Source of the DNA: Cololabis saira
Taxonomy: Eukaryota > Chordata > Actinopteri > Beloniformes > Belonidae
Length of the DNA: 64,000 nucleotides
Direction: 5' to 3'
NCBI RefSeq assembly: GCF_033807715.1
Contig: NC_084601.1
Location: forward strand, 20,912,129 to 20,976,128
Below, piece by piece: positions 1-9,978 of this stretch. Below the pieces are notes generated by a model that saw only the letters and a list, made by a program, of their open reading frames with translations, did no database searches and was not told the origin of the DNA. The translations under genes and the position numbers were made by a program. Every line of letters starts with the position of its first letter. The stretch's first letter is position 1.

Positions 1-93
<93 letters not shown>

Positions 94-94
94 G
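1..94. repeat. (TG)n(AG)n compound microsatellite
   Basis: About 36 uninterrupted TG units run into about 11 AG units. The array touches the window edge, so its true length is unknown. Open frames across it are artefacts of the dinucleotide. Confidence 0.97.
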
Positions 95-668
95 TATTTG
101 TGCATGTACAGTAAGTGTGTGCTTTTACTTACTGCTCCCATCAGGTTCAAAGCATCAAAGCAAGTCAATAATGGTTCCTCACCATGCACGTGCACAGAAT
201 CCCATACACTCTCATACATGCACTCCTTCAGGTAAAGAAAAATCCGTCAACTTTCAAAGGCTTCCCCTTCGAGCGCTTCTTTCCTCTAGCCCAGCAAAGA
301 GTTGGTTCTACTTTGGAACCGGTTTTTCTGGACCGGAGCCAGTTCTTTGTCACTGGAAACAGAAAGCTCGGTTCCAAACTCAGACCTGGCCCAGAACCAG
401 CCTCGGATACGGTTTGGTGACAGTAGCATGAGCCTTGTGAGCCCACTGATACCCAGCAGAGAGTACTTAGCCCGCACACCCAGCTCAGTCATAATAGTAG
501 AGAAGGCACAAAAACGTGTGCAGACCCAGGTCAGACCCAGGCTAATGCCCAGCCTAAGTGAGCCCAAAGAAAACGCTGGACAGGTCTGGCTTTGATTACA
601 CAGGCGCAATCACAGGTATACAAGCGCCTTTCACTTTGTTTGGAGCCTATTTCATCCAGACTGACAAG
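95..668. other. Non-coding stretch with a possible MITE fragment
   Basis: No gene is supported. Around 285-420 the sequence alternates accGGTTtt / ccagTTCTTTGtca / GGTTCCaaa motifs reminiscent of short palindromic MITE ends in fish genomes, but no clean terminal inverted repeat or target duplication can be delimited. Confidence 0.3.
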
Positions 669-1443
669 ATGAGCAGACACAGTCTCAGACGCTGCTACAA
701 CGTGGCCCAAGCCCTCAACCTAATTAAGTTTATAGTGGAAAGTGAGCCCATTTCGCCTCCATCATCAGATGAATATACTTGTTATGACGGGGGATGATGT
801 GGATTATGCATCAGGGACCAGTGACATGGAACAGCAACCGGAAGAAAAGGAGGGAGGGGGAGAGGTTGAGGAGGTGCAGGAAGATGCAGCGAGCCACTGC
901 TCACCGGGATGGAATTCTAAGAGTGGAATAGTTCGGTCCCCCAGTGATGAAGAGACTCAGCAGTAACAGTCGCCTGGGATCCCTTGTCCTGGAATTACTC
1001 GTTACGCCTTCTTCCAGAAAGTTGACAAAAGGAGCAGTTTGGATTTTTTTCTGACTGACGAGATCATCCAGGTCATTGTGGATATGACCAACCTGTAGGG
1101 CGGGCGTAACAGTGACAACTGGGCAACTGTAGATCCAACAGAAATCACTGGCTACATTGGCCCCTGATCCTGGCTGGTGTGCATCAGCAACCCACAGCCT
1201 GTGGGATAAAAACATGGGACCGGGTCTTCTTCCATGCCACCATGTCTGAGAAGAGGCTCCACCTCTTGACGCGCACCATCGAATTTGATGACCAGCTGAC
1301 TCGACCAGCATGCAGCACCCGAACACCTGACAAGCTGGCTCCCATCTGGGACATCTGGGATAAGTAGGTGTTGCTGCATTCAACCCAGGTGTGAATGTTT
1401 GTGTTGATAAGCAGCTGGTCGGCTTCAGACAACAAGCTTCAGA
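669..1443 (+). pseudogene. piggyBac-family (DDE_Tnp_1_7-like) transposase relic
   Basis: A broken piggyBac-type transposase. An ATG at 669 opens a short N-terminal segment (NVAQALNLI, then an acidic region) typical of PGBD proteins. A frame change near 797 leads to an acidic stretch ending SPSDEETQQ. Later frames carry FFLTDEI followed by a valine-aspartate-methionine stretch (about 1045-1095), VFFHATMSEKRLHLLTR (about 1228-1278), DKLAPIWDIWDK (about 1329-1364) and a VDKQLVGF-like segment (about 1398-1424). These are in family order and cover only the N-terminal half. Several frameshifts and stops (for example the stop at 1365) make it non-functional. The C-terminal catalytic part and cysteine-rich tail are absent. 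No TTAA-flanked ends were identified. Inactive relic. Confidence 0.75.
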
Positions 1444-4400
1444 GCTTCAGGCTGCTGAAGAAAAAATTTTACAATTCTGAGAAGAAAGTCAGAATTCTGC
1501 CATGATTCTCGGAATCCTGAAAATAAAATCAGAACCGCTCAGGGTTAAGAAAGGTTTGGGCTCATATTTTGACCTTGACAATGCAGATCTATATCGGTCT
1601 GGATTGTTAAAACACCCAAAGTTACACAAGCCATATATAATTAGGGTAAAAAATAAAGAAAACCCACTATTACATGTTTCTTTTGACAAAATTGAACTTA
1701 ACTCTTCAAATGTGCTTGAGTTTGAGGGTGGTTAAAATCACAACTATGGCTGGTGCTGTGAGTGAATTAAAATGAAGAGAATAGTGTTTCCAGCTACTTA
1801 CAGCTTGAACAGTATGATAATACCAAGTCTTTAATTCTCCTCAAAAAAGGCACTTATTTTGAAGTACTGTCCCTGTTTAGTTTTTTGTTTTTTTTTTCAT
1901 TTTTATTGCTGGAAAATGAACCAATGTGACGAGCGTTGTGGTCCTCTAGCATCTAGTACAAGTTATAATTATGGTTCTAGCTTAGTAGATGCTGTAGAAG
2001 CCAAACGACCATAATTCTCATGTGAACCCTTTGCCTTGTTTTGGAAAAAAATCTCCAAAGTTTTTTTTTCTTGCAATTCAGTGGTGCTTCATCTTCTTCC
2101 TTGTTGTCACCGGTAACCTCAAACCTCGTCCTGATTAGACTCCTTGGCCCACACGTACAGGGATCCACTTCTTGGTATAACACTGGTAGATTTAGTTGCG
2201 CACGCTCTCACAAAAGGGTAGCAGGATACATTTCTATCACAAGTTGATACAGAAGAAACAGCAATTGAGACCAGTTTTAGAGTTTGAAACCTACATTTAT
2301 TGAACAGTGTGTGCATTGCGAGGGACACAAATGAATAGCTTGGATGAAAAGAATTTCAACATTTTTGAGGGCGTTTCACATTAATATTAAGTACTCTAAT
2401 AGTTTTTCCATCATGGGAGAAGAAGTGGAGGTGGTGGAGGAGTATAAATACATCAGTAAGCCTCAACAAGGTGTTCTGATGAAGAGGCTTAAATCATGAT
2501 TACTGCAACAATTTCCTTTCTGCAGTGAGTTTAAGTATCTTAATCTTATTAAATTCAAATCTTGCTGAAGGATGGAATAATCATCTTCTGTGGACAGATG
2601 ACTGTCTCACTCCCGAATAGCTGTGGTGTATGGGACATGTACTGTACAACATCTAGATTCTAGATGAAGAGGAGATACTTGAGGTTGATTACACAAACAC
2701 CTTGTTACAAAATGTATGTATTTATTTTTGAAAAACACAAAAAAAAACTATATATTGAGTACAAGCTCTTGACTTCATTTAACTTTTATGAAACTGCAGG
2801 ATCCTCAAGACCCAGGGATCAACTGGGACACTGGTATTCTACAAGGTTAAGGGAAGTTAAGGGAACTGTTAATCCTCCGGATCATTGTTTGTCACATTGT
2901 CGTGACTTGTACTTATGCTTCTTATACTTAACTTGGGGATATTCGACCCATTTCCACTCATAGCTTTGTTGTTTGAGAACCCACTTCCTTGGGGGCATCC
3001 TAGGTGCCTGATGTGTGGCTGAGTGATGTCTTAGGGCCCCTATCACAGGGTGGTCGACGCCCTGGGCTCCTAAGGCCACCCTTGGCTTGTAAGCCTCTGA
3101 CATGATTCCCTCCTCCATCCCCATCCTCTGACCATAGACTGGCTCTGATTGAAGCTGGGAGGGGCTGCTACTCGAGCCCTGCGCCGCCTTGAGAGGTCCT
3201 TCGTACAATGAACTAAAACTGGTTAAAAACAGGGGATATTTAATTGCACATGAATATATGTTAGAATTAATCAGACAAACATCAGTTGTTGCTTTTTGGG
3301 ACGATGTTTGCCCTGCTTAGACAGATTCAGGTCATGTTATTAACATCTAATAATATAAAAACTAACATTTTTTAAAAATGAGGATAAATGTCTACAACTG
3401 TTTTGTTGCAAATCAAAAAATGTCTTCAAATGTCTTGGTATACAAGACATACAAAAATATTCCTGATAACTGTGAGTAAACTGAGAAAATCCTTTGATTA
3501 ATTGCAGTTAAGAAATATCACTTGATTGACAGCCCTAATATCATCTTGACCACAAGAGTCATGACTTGTGAAGGTCTTATGTGATCTCGCCCTCTTCTCC
3601 CCAGATGAGTCACTCTCAACACATCAATATTACAGAACCTTCCATTCTGACGCCAGCAGGCCCAAGCCACATTATTAATTTAAGTTTTATTCTTCTGTTT
3701 TCTCTGCATGCTTGCAAGTGTAGTCATTTATTTTAATCCAGGACATAGCTAAAAATGAAAAAAGAAAATGTGTAGTTTGATTGTTTGTCAGAATTACTGG
3801 ACTGAATAATTTAAGATATATTCAGTTACAGTAAACTAGTTTTGTTTTTCTTTTGTATTTTAAATCATCATCCCCAGTGTTAAGAAAATGACATTATTGG
3901 CTTCCCACCAGGTTTGGATAGAGGGATTGTTGTTGGACATTGATCTTGCATTATGTATATATATACAGTATATGAATAGATAATAGAAGCTTTTTCAAAA
4001 AGCAGACAGCTGCATCACCACCACCAGCAGCAGCATCAGCTGCTGCTAAATAAACTGATGTTCCAGATTTGTGAAGCTTTGACTGACTTTTTTAGCTGGC
4101 TATAAGTATTAGCTGGCACGTCCCGTATTTGGGTAGGGAAGATGCACCCCCTCCGCTCCGCTCCTTGCTTAGCCCCTAAAAACACCAGTGGCATTGTATA
4201 TTATATTATAGTTATAGCTTTAGCCTGATCTGAATTACAATTCAGTTGTAACTGCTGCTCTAGGTTGGCTTTTTTCAAGTGTTGATGAAGATCTTTGGAG
4301 TCTAAGTGTAAATCCAAAGCTGACTGATCTTGCACTGGCCAAGAACCATTAAAATAATAAATAATAATTATTATGAATATAATTCTAATTGATGTAATGA

Positions 4401-4529
4401 TTAGGATAAATAACTCCACTCCATGAAATAACCTGGCAACCTTCATTAGATGTCACTTTGTTTGCTTTCACCCGGTAGTGTACTAAGTTATAGTCTAGTT
4501 AAGCCAAGTCATGCTTTGTTCTAATCTCA
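1444..4529. other. Unassigned AT-rich sequence
   Basis: No supported gene. The stretch 2460-2570 ('gattactgcaacaattt' followed by attaaattcaaat) resembles LINE 3' tails seen elsewhere in the window (21.5 and 31.5 kb). A 108-codon antisense frame at 2882-3208 has no recognisable domain. A short TA run lies near 3955-3975. The rest is unstructured to the eye. Confidence 0.4.
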
Positions 4530-5540
4530 AGAACTGCTTTGTTTTCCATGTACCTGAACCTGAAGCGAGAAGGCCATCAGTCAAAGAACTACAAGTCCCA
4601 GCTTTCCTCTCCAAGATTCTCTGTCACCCAGGTAACGCCCTTTCCCATCGTTAGTTCCAGAGATGCTACCTATCATCGTCAGACAGAGGAAGATTTAGTT
4701 GGGAAAGACATACCCAACACCCCAGGAGAAGCAGAGGAGGAAAACAGAGGATAATATTTTTATTGTGGAAGTAAGGATCACCAAGTTGGAGCATGTCCCA
4801 TTCTGCCAAAATTCAGAGCTCTTTAGTAGGTATGGGGATACTGAAGGGCACAGACTTATTAAATACCCCATCTAGAACTGAATTCACTGTCACCATTTCT
4901 TCCAGCTCATGGTCCTGCTCTGTTTCAGCTCTCCTCAATTCCGGAGCAGAGGGTAACTTCATAAACAAGGAGTTAGCTGTTAAAGCTGACCTAGAACTCT
5001 CCAAATTAGATTCTCCCTTGAGGGTTAATGCAGCAAATGGTTTCCCTCTAACTGAAATTACTCTGACTGATCCTATTCACCTCTGTTTTTCTGGCAAGCA
5101 CTGGAAAACCTTGCGGTTATCTAGTATTTCAGATGGCTTCCAGTCAGGTAATTCTGGGCCATCTTGGCTTGGTAAACACAACCCACACATAGACTGGCAA
5201 AGGAACACAGTACTCAGCTGGAGACCTTACTGACATTCTACATGTCTTTGCTCAGCTTACCCAAAAATAGCCACCCCTACGACCCCCCTGCCATCTACCA
5301 GGATTTATCAGAAGTCTCTAGCAAGCAGAAGATTTTGGTCTTGCCCCCACTTTGGCCTTATGACTGCCCTATTGATTATTCCCTGGCGCCCCTCTATCCA
5401 TGTCTCGACTATACAGCCTACCCAAACCAGATATGCAAGCTATAGAACAATATATAAAGAACTCTGGCTGTAGGGATTATTATACTACCACCTACCATCT
5501 ACCATCCTAATTATCAACAGCTATAAGCCCTATCAAACCT
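4530..5540 (+). mobile_element. Ty3/gypsy retrotransposon relic: gag end, protease, pol start
   Basis: Successive frames follow the order of a vertebrate Ty3/gypsy (sushi-type) polyprotein. 4539-4754 resembles the gag linker. A degenerate CCHC knuckle follows at about 4757-4798: YFYCGSKDHQVGAC, first cysteine lost and a stop just upstream. A 146-codon frame at 4793-5233 is protease-like (LLNSGAEGNFINKEL ... NPHIDWQRN). 5242-5445 resembles the start of the RT domain (YQDLSEV, VLPPLWPYDCPID). The protease catalytic D-S/T-G reads N-S-G, so the active site is dead. No LTRs were found beside it. It ends where L2-like LINE sequence begins near 5580. Old inactive fragment. Confidence 0.8.
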
Positions 5541-5579
5541 CTCCTTTCTGAGGTTATATAGCTGTTTTTCAACAACTGT

Positions 5580-5787
5580 ATAACCTCCTAACACTAAATG
5601 ACTGTTTTGATATTTTCCGGTCAGGTTTCCGGCCACACCACATCACTCAGACAGCTCTAGGAAAGGTCCTTAATGAAATCTGCTTTAATACAGATAATGG
5701 CAGCATTTCAGTTTTGGTCTTACTGGATCTCAGTGCTGCATTTGACATGGCTGACCATAACATCTTGATAGATCGGTTGAAGAACTG
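5580..5787 (+). mobile_element. L2/CR1-like LINE reverse transcriptase, first part
   Basis: Encodes RT fingers/palm motifs of an L2/CR1-group non-LTR retrotransposon: a 'FRSGFRPHHITQTAL' segment followed by VLVLLDLSAAFDMADHNIL, which contains the first catalytic aspartate region (LDLSAAFD). The frame stops abruptly at 5787, where the LTR element begins, and resumes at 13082. The two halves are therefore one LINE copy split by a later insertion. Confidence 0.85.
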
Positions 5788-7428
5788 TGTTGGACTATTG
5801 GACTAATATGATTATGAATTCATGACATATGTGAGTGGGTGAACATTTCTCTTGGGCCAGTAAAGGGCCGAAGCCAAGCCAAAGTTTATGCTGCATGACT
5901 CCAGACCAGATAACAGACTCCATGGGGTTTACGACACCTGGGAGGGGGGTCAGGCGCAGTATAGCCCCCACAAACCCAGCAGGGTTCCCGCCAGACCTGG
6001 AGGAACAAAGGAAAAGACAACGCAAAGGGACCAGGAACAGACTCCCTGGGGTGACGACACCAAGGGGGGTTCAGACTCGGTGGAGCCCCCGGAAGCGAGC
6101 CCTGAAGGGGGGGACTGTCCCTCTCAGTAAAACCGCCCCAAGCCCAAAAGCGGGAAGCACCCAATCACTTGCCAGGGGCTGGTGACATCACGCAGCCCGC
6201 GGAACTCAAAAGCTCCCTTCCTGCCCAGTGAACGCTCTCTCCCTCAGCCAGCGGACCGGACAAGACGTGCCTGCCGACCGAGGCAGCCACGGCCGCATCT
6301 ACCCATTTATTCCTGAGCGCTGCGACGAGACGGGGGGGGAGCCGCTTCGAGCCTGGAGTGTCCGGCGGAGCGTAAGACCCGTTACCACGGAGCGCACTGC
6401 GCTCCCAAGTTTCTCTCTTTTCTAATTTCTCTCTCCGCTCTAAGTTCTCTCCCGAGGAGGGCCTGATCCTCCGGTCAGCCTGCCAGCTCAGCCCGAGGAG
6501 CACCCAGCCACCTGTGTCCGTGAGGCCCACGCGCTCAGGAGCCCGGACGGGAGCCCGCGGTCCGACGAGTGGACCGGATCCCCGCGCGCACCGAGACGCC
6601 GTGATAGGCTCCGTTGACCAGGGCGGGATCGCCCGGCTGCTGCACCCCTGTCTTTTTATTTCTTCAGAGTCGAAGGAGAAGAGAGAGAGACGAGAGACTG
6701 CTTGGACTGAAAGCCGAGAGGAACGAGGCCGCACCGGACTGGAACCCCCGACAGAACCCGCAGCCCAGATGCAGAATCCAGAGGAGACGTGAGGCTGTGT
6801 TTGGGCGATCAGTCAGTTAGAATGGTGTAAAGCTGAACTTATGTTTAATGAGATTACTGTATGCGTATTACTGTACGTTATCATTATTGTGTTCTTTATC
6901 ATCTTTATTATTATTACATTTGATTCTTTTCTTTTCATTCCATGCATTTAACGTTTATGTTTCATTTTATTGATTGTTGTTTTTCTAGTTAGGTAATGGT
7001 TTTGTAACAAGGTAGTTTCGCCATCGGGATTTATTGGGTATTTATTTACCATCTTTTGATACCCGTATGTGAATAAATCCTGATTGATTTCTTTATGAGT
7101 GGTTGTGTTATTTCATGCAAGATTTGGTCACAGATTGATTTGTTTAAGCAGAGCCTAGTGTTCGGACATCACGCCTTCACTGTTATTCTGTAAAATTTGC
7201 TGTTCTGCAGGATAATTCAAAAATCCTATGAGACTGATTTTCTGCTGTTTTAGTTATCGAATTCCACCGGAAGTAAGGCCCCGGCGGTGGTGCCCCGAGG
7301 ATTTTTATTTATCATATTGATAATACGATTTGATAAATAGTCAACTTTATTAATTATTGATAATTATTAATAATATTCATCATTAGCCTTGATAACTGGA
7401 CAGCCAAGCTACCTTGAGTTGCACAACA
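5788..7428 (+). repeat. 5' LTR
   Basis: Starts TGTTGGACTATTGG and ends GCACAACA. The first 1.05 kb is GC-rich; the last 600 bp is AT-rich and holds an AATAAA at 7072-7077. A CTCAAAAG box near 6205 followed by CTCCCTTCC is a possible weak TATA/initiator region (inference). Frames of up to 189 codons on either strand inside the LTR show no domain and are taken as GC-rich shadows. Confidence 0.95.
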
Positions 7429-7433
7429 TTAAA

Positions 7434-7453
7434 TGGTGCCCCGTGTGAGGCTC
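7434..7453 (+). promoter_or_regulatory. Primer-binding site, tRNA-Lys-like
   Basis: TGGTGCCCCGTGTGAGGCTC begins five bases after the LTR. By recall it matches a lysine-tRNA PBS (starting TGGCGCCCAACGTGGGG) at about 15 of 20 positions, including the TGG start and GGCTC end. The tRNA identity is an inference; the position and TGG start are as expected for a PBS. Confidence 0.7.
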
Positions 7454-8144
7454 TCTCGAAACGATATTTGTGACCAGTTTGTATGAAATAACAGAACATT
7501 AATTTTGATCGGGAAAGAAAATATTTTTTATTTTTCTTCCCCTCATTATCTGATTCCTACGGTTATTTTAAAACCTCCCTGTTCTCTGCAACCTTGCTTC
7601 ACTGAAGTTAATGGTTGGTTTTGCTTCAAGTTCTTTAAATTCTATTAATAGAACTTTGTCGAGATTACCCCATGTGAGTTATTAATCTTTCGGATTAATT
7701 TCTACCGTGTTTGTTAAATTGAATCTTTAATTTGGTGGCATTTAAATTTTAATCCACCTTATTGATTCTCTTTTGTTTTTTTTTGTGCTTCCAAGGTTAT
7801 CTCAATTCTGTTTATGATAACCAAGAACCCAACTGCTTTGAGGCACAGATCAGAGTTGGTTCAGTCTCTCATGCTTCATTTATTGTCTCATTCCTCCTAA
7901 TCTGGGTGATAACGTGAATCTACTTCATTACTGAGTGTTAATCTCTTGGCAGAGTCGCAAGCGAAACACTGGTGTCCGGTTCGTGAACTGCGTGTGGTGT
8001 ACAAGGCAGGAAACTCATCGCATTTGGACGCAGAGCCAGCAGAGGTGACCAGAGGTTGACTAAGGGACCTTCAGGCAAGTTCCGTTTGAATAGGAAGCTT
8101 TTCGCCAGGTTCCCTTCCTTCCCGGGCCCCTGGCCAGACGCGCG
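7454..8144 (+). other. LTR-element leader (5' UTR)
   Basis: About 690 bases between the PBS and gag without a long open frame. It would hold packaging and dimerisation signals if the element is packaged in trans, but none can be identified by eye. Confidence 0.6.
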
Positions 8145-9908
8145 ATGAGTAGCTCAGGTAACCATGAAGGGGAAGCCGAGGCTTCCCCCAGCGTCACTTT
8201 TTCCGACACTCAAGAAGTAATTGCACGTATGATGGAAATACCCAGAGAAGAACTGTTTACGATAAATAGCTATAACCTCCAAACCTGCGAGGAGAAGATA
8301 GTGGAGCTCGTTAACTTTGCTAAAAACCCGACCAAAAAACTCCTTAAAGCCGACATTTTGGGCCAGCTGGCCTTATTAGGGCAATGTAAGGCAGAACTGC
8401 AGGCGGCGGAGCACGGGGATAGAATTAACGAGTGGCGAGAGAAATATGAGGCAGAGAGGCTGGAAAATTGTGATTTGCAGAAAGCGGTTGGAAGCTTGAG
8501 GGGCCTCTTAGCTGCGGCTCGAGCACAAATCGAAGACGAATCATCGGACGCCGAGGGTCCCCCTGCGCAGAGGGCCCCGAACGCAGGACCAGCTTCAACA
8601 GCTGGACTGCCTTCGGGACCGGCTGCTAACTCACGATCCCCCGAATACCCTTACCTCCGACCGCAGGCCAGACAGCTGGCAGCGGAAAGGCGCACGGTTA
8701 GCCCAGAAATGATCCCTCCAGGGAGGAGCCGCGGTCAGGGCGTACAATATCGGAGAGAATTTGATTCAAATCCCTGGCCGAGTCGAAGTCGTCGCTATGC
8801 CTCGGATGACCCGCTGTTTTTCGAGCCGGAACCCACTCGGGGTTACCGCTCGGTCCTCAGCTCACGGCAGAGGACCCCGTCTCCGCCCTATCGGAGAGAA
8901 CGTCCCCCCCCACGTTACAGGGGACGCCATCACTGGGAAAGCTCAGATGATGAAAATGATGGACCAGCTCCGTTCTACGGGCACGGTCTTCGCACGCGCC
9001 AAATAGAGTCTCTGGCGAGAGACATAGAGCGTTTTGACCCCCACATCAAAGGATCTAACATTGATGACTATTTGAGGGAGGTTGAACGATGCTTGCTCGA
9101 CCTCCCGGGAGCAACTTCCCGGGAGAAAATGAAATTAATCTGGAAGACTACTTCCAGAAGCGTGCATGTTTTCCTGGAGACCCTGCACCCCGACACAAGA
9201 GATCGCTATTCAGCTTTATGTCAGGCGCTGCGTGAAGAATACTCGATATTTTCTGATCGGGCATCCGCCACCTTCGGCGCTTTTGCGATCAAACAAACGA
9301 GGTCCGAACAACCGAGAGATTACTACTGGCGACTTCGGGCTGCCTACTTCCAGGGGTGCAACGCCCCAGGTTTAGAGGAGGAGCAGGCATTTAAGTCCCT
9401 TTTCCTGCATAACCTTCACGATAGCATAAAGTATAATGTAACCATGTACTGTAAAACTAGGGACCTACAGATGCGGGACATCAGAAGGTACGCACAGATT
9501 GCCTGGGAAGCTAGGGCGCGACCAGCGAGGGCCCCTGAGCGCGATACCGAGGTGCTTGCAGTCCAGAGAACTGAGAACCGTCACGTAGAGTTCGGAGACG
9601 AGGTTTTCCGTGCCTGGACTGGACCTGAACCAGGTTCCAGGGACCACTACCAGCCTCGCCCGCCGCCAGGTCAGTCAGAGTACCAACCGCAGTACAGGTT
9701 AGAGCAGCATGACGAAGGGGGGTCTAACTACCCGGCCAGACAGTATGACGAGTATGAAACCGCTGCGCCGAAATACATTAAAAATAGACGGAAGCGCCAC
9801 AAAGATGACCTCATCGAGGACGTGTGCCAGGCCCTCGAGGAATTAATTAAACCACCTCGCTCCTCCGGGCCCCCTGAGGACCGGGGCACCAGGCCACCGA
9901 TAGAATGA
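8145..9908 (+). CDS. gag: Gag polyprotein of the LTR retrotransposon
   Basis: An intact 587-codon frame. Residues about 90-132 are a charged, probably coiled-coil segment (EWREKYEAERLENCDLQKAV). About 135-285 is a disordered P/R/S-rich linker with SRSRR and RTPSPPYRRERPPPRYRGR. About 285-460 is a helical capsid-like block (FDPHIKGSNIDDYLREVERC, RDRYSALCQALREEYSIF, QPRDYYWRLRAAYFQ) matching the layout of Ty3/gypsy and retroviral capsids. A basic patch KNRRKRHK sits at about 546-553. No CCHC zinc knuckle is visible, so RNA binding may rely on arginine-rich segments (inference). The start is the first ATG after the leader with no longer in-frame alternative. The stop is TGA in a readthrough-type context. 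Being intact while pol is degenerate suggests gag was the selected product. Confidence 0.88.
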   Translation: MSSSGNHEGEAEASPSVTFSDTQEVIARMMEIPREELFTINSYNLQTCEEKIVELVNFAKNPTKKLLKADILGQLALLGQCKAELQAAEHGDRINEWREKYEAERLENCDLQKAVGSLRGLLAAARAQIEDESSDAEGPPAQRAPNAGPASTAGLPSGPAANSRSPEYPYLRPQARQLAAERRTVSPEMIPPGRSRGQGVQYRREFDSNPWPSRSRRYASDDPLFFEPEPTRGYRSVLSSRQRTPSPPYRRERPPPRYRGRHHWESSDDENDGPAPFYGHGLRTRQIESLARDIERFDPHIKGSNIDDYLREVERCLLDLPGATSREKMKLIWKTTSRSVHVFLETLHPDTRDRYSALCQALREEYSIFSDRASATFGAFAIKQTRSEQPRDYYWRLRAAYFQGCNAPGLEEEQAFKSLFLHNLHDSIKYNVTMYCKTRDLQMRDIRRYAQIAWEARARPARAPERDTEVLAVQRTENRHVEFGDEVFRAWTGPEPGSRDHYQPRPPPGQSEYQPQYRLEQHDEGGSNYPARQYDEYETAAPKYIKNRRKRHKDDLIEDVCQALEELIKPPRSSGPPEDRGTRPPIE

Positions 9909-9978
9909 CTAGGCGGACCCACCCCCCCAGCCGTGGCCAGGATCTGCATGGTGGGGGTGGACAGGGCAGCGCGTGCAG
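9906..9978 (+). promoter_or_regulatory. Probable stop-codon readthrough signal between gag and pol
   Basis: The gag stop reads TGA CTA GGC. UGA-CUA(-G) is a known efficient readthrough context in alphaviruses and some vertebrate mRNAs. The next frame continues in phase for 403 codons. Ten bases after the stop, CCACCCCC (9919-9926) can pair perfectly with GGGGGTGG (9953-9960). In the 26-base loop, CTGCA (9944-9948) can pair with TGCAG (9974-9978), which would give an H-type pseudoknot. Pairings were found by eye; folding energy was not computed. Gammaretroviral gag-pol uses the same logic with a UAG and a downstream pseudoknot. Confidence 0.65.

Noticed and set aside
2882..3208. 108-codon antisense frame rich in basic and proline residues
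   Set aside because: No motif, no splice or start context and no neighbouring coding sequence.
6165..6734. 189-codon antisense frame inside the LTR (and its copy at 11818-12387)
   Set aside because: GC-rich LTR sequence with no recognisable domain; its identity in both LTRs is explained by LTR identity.
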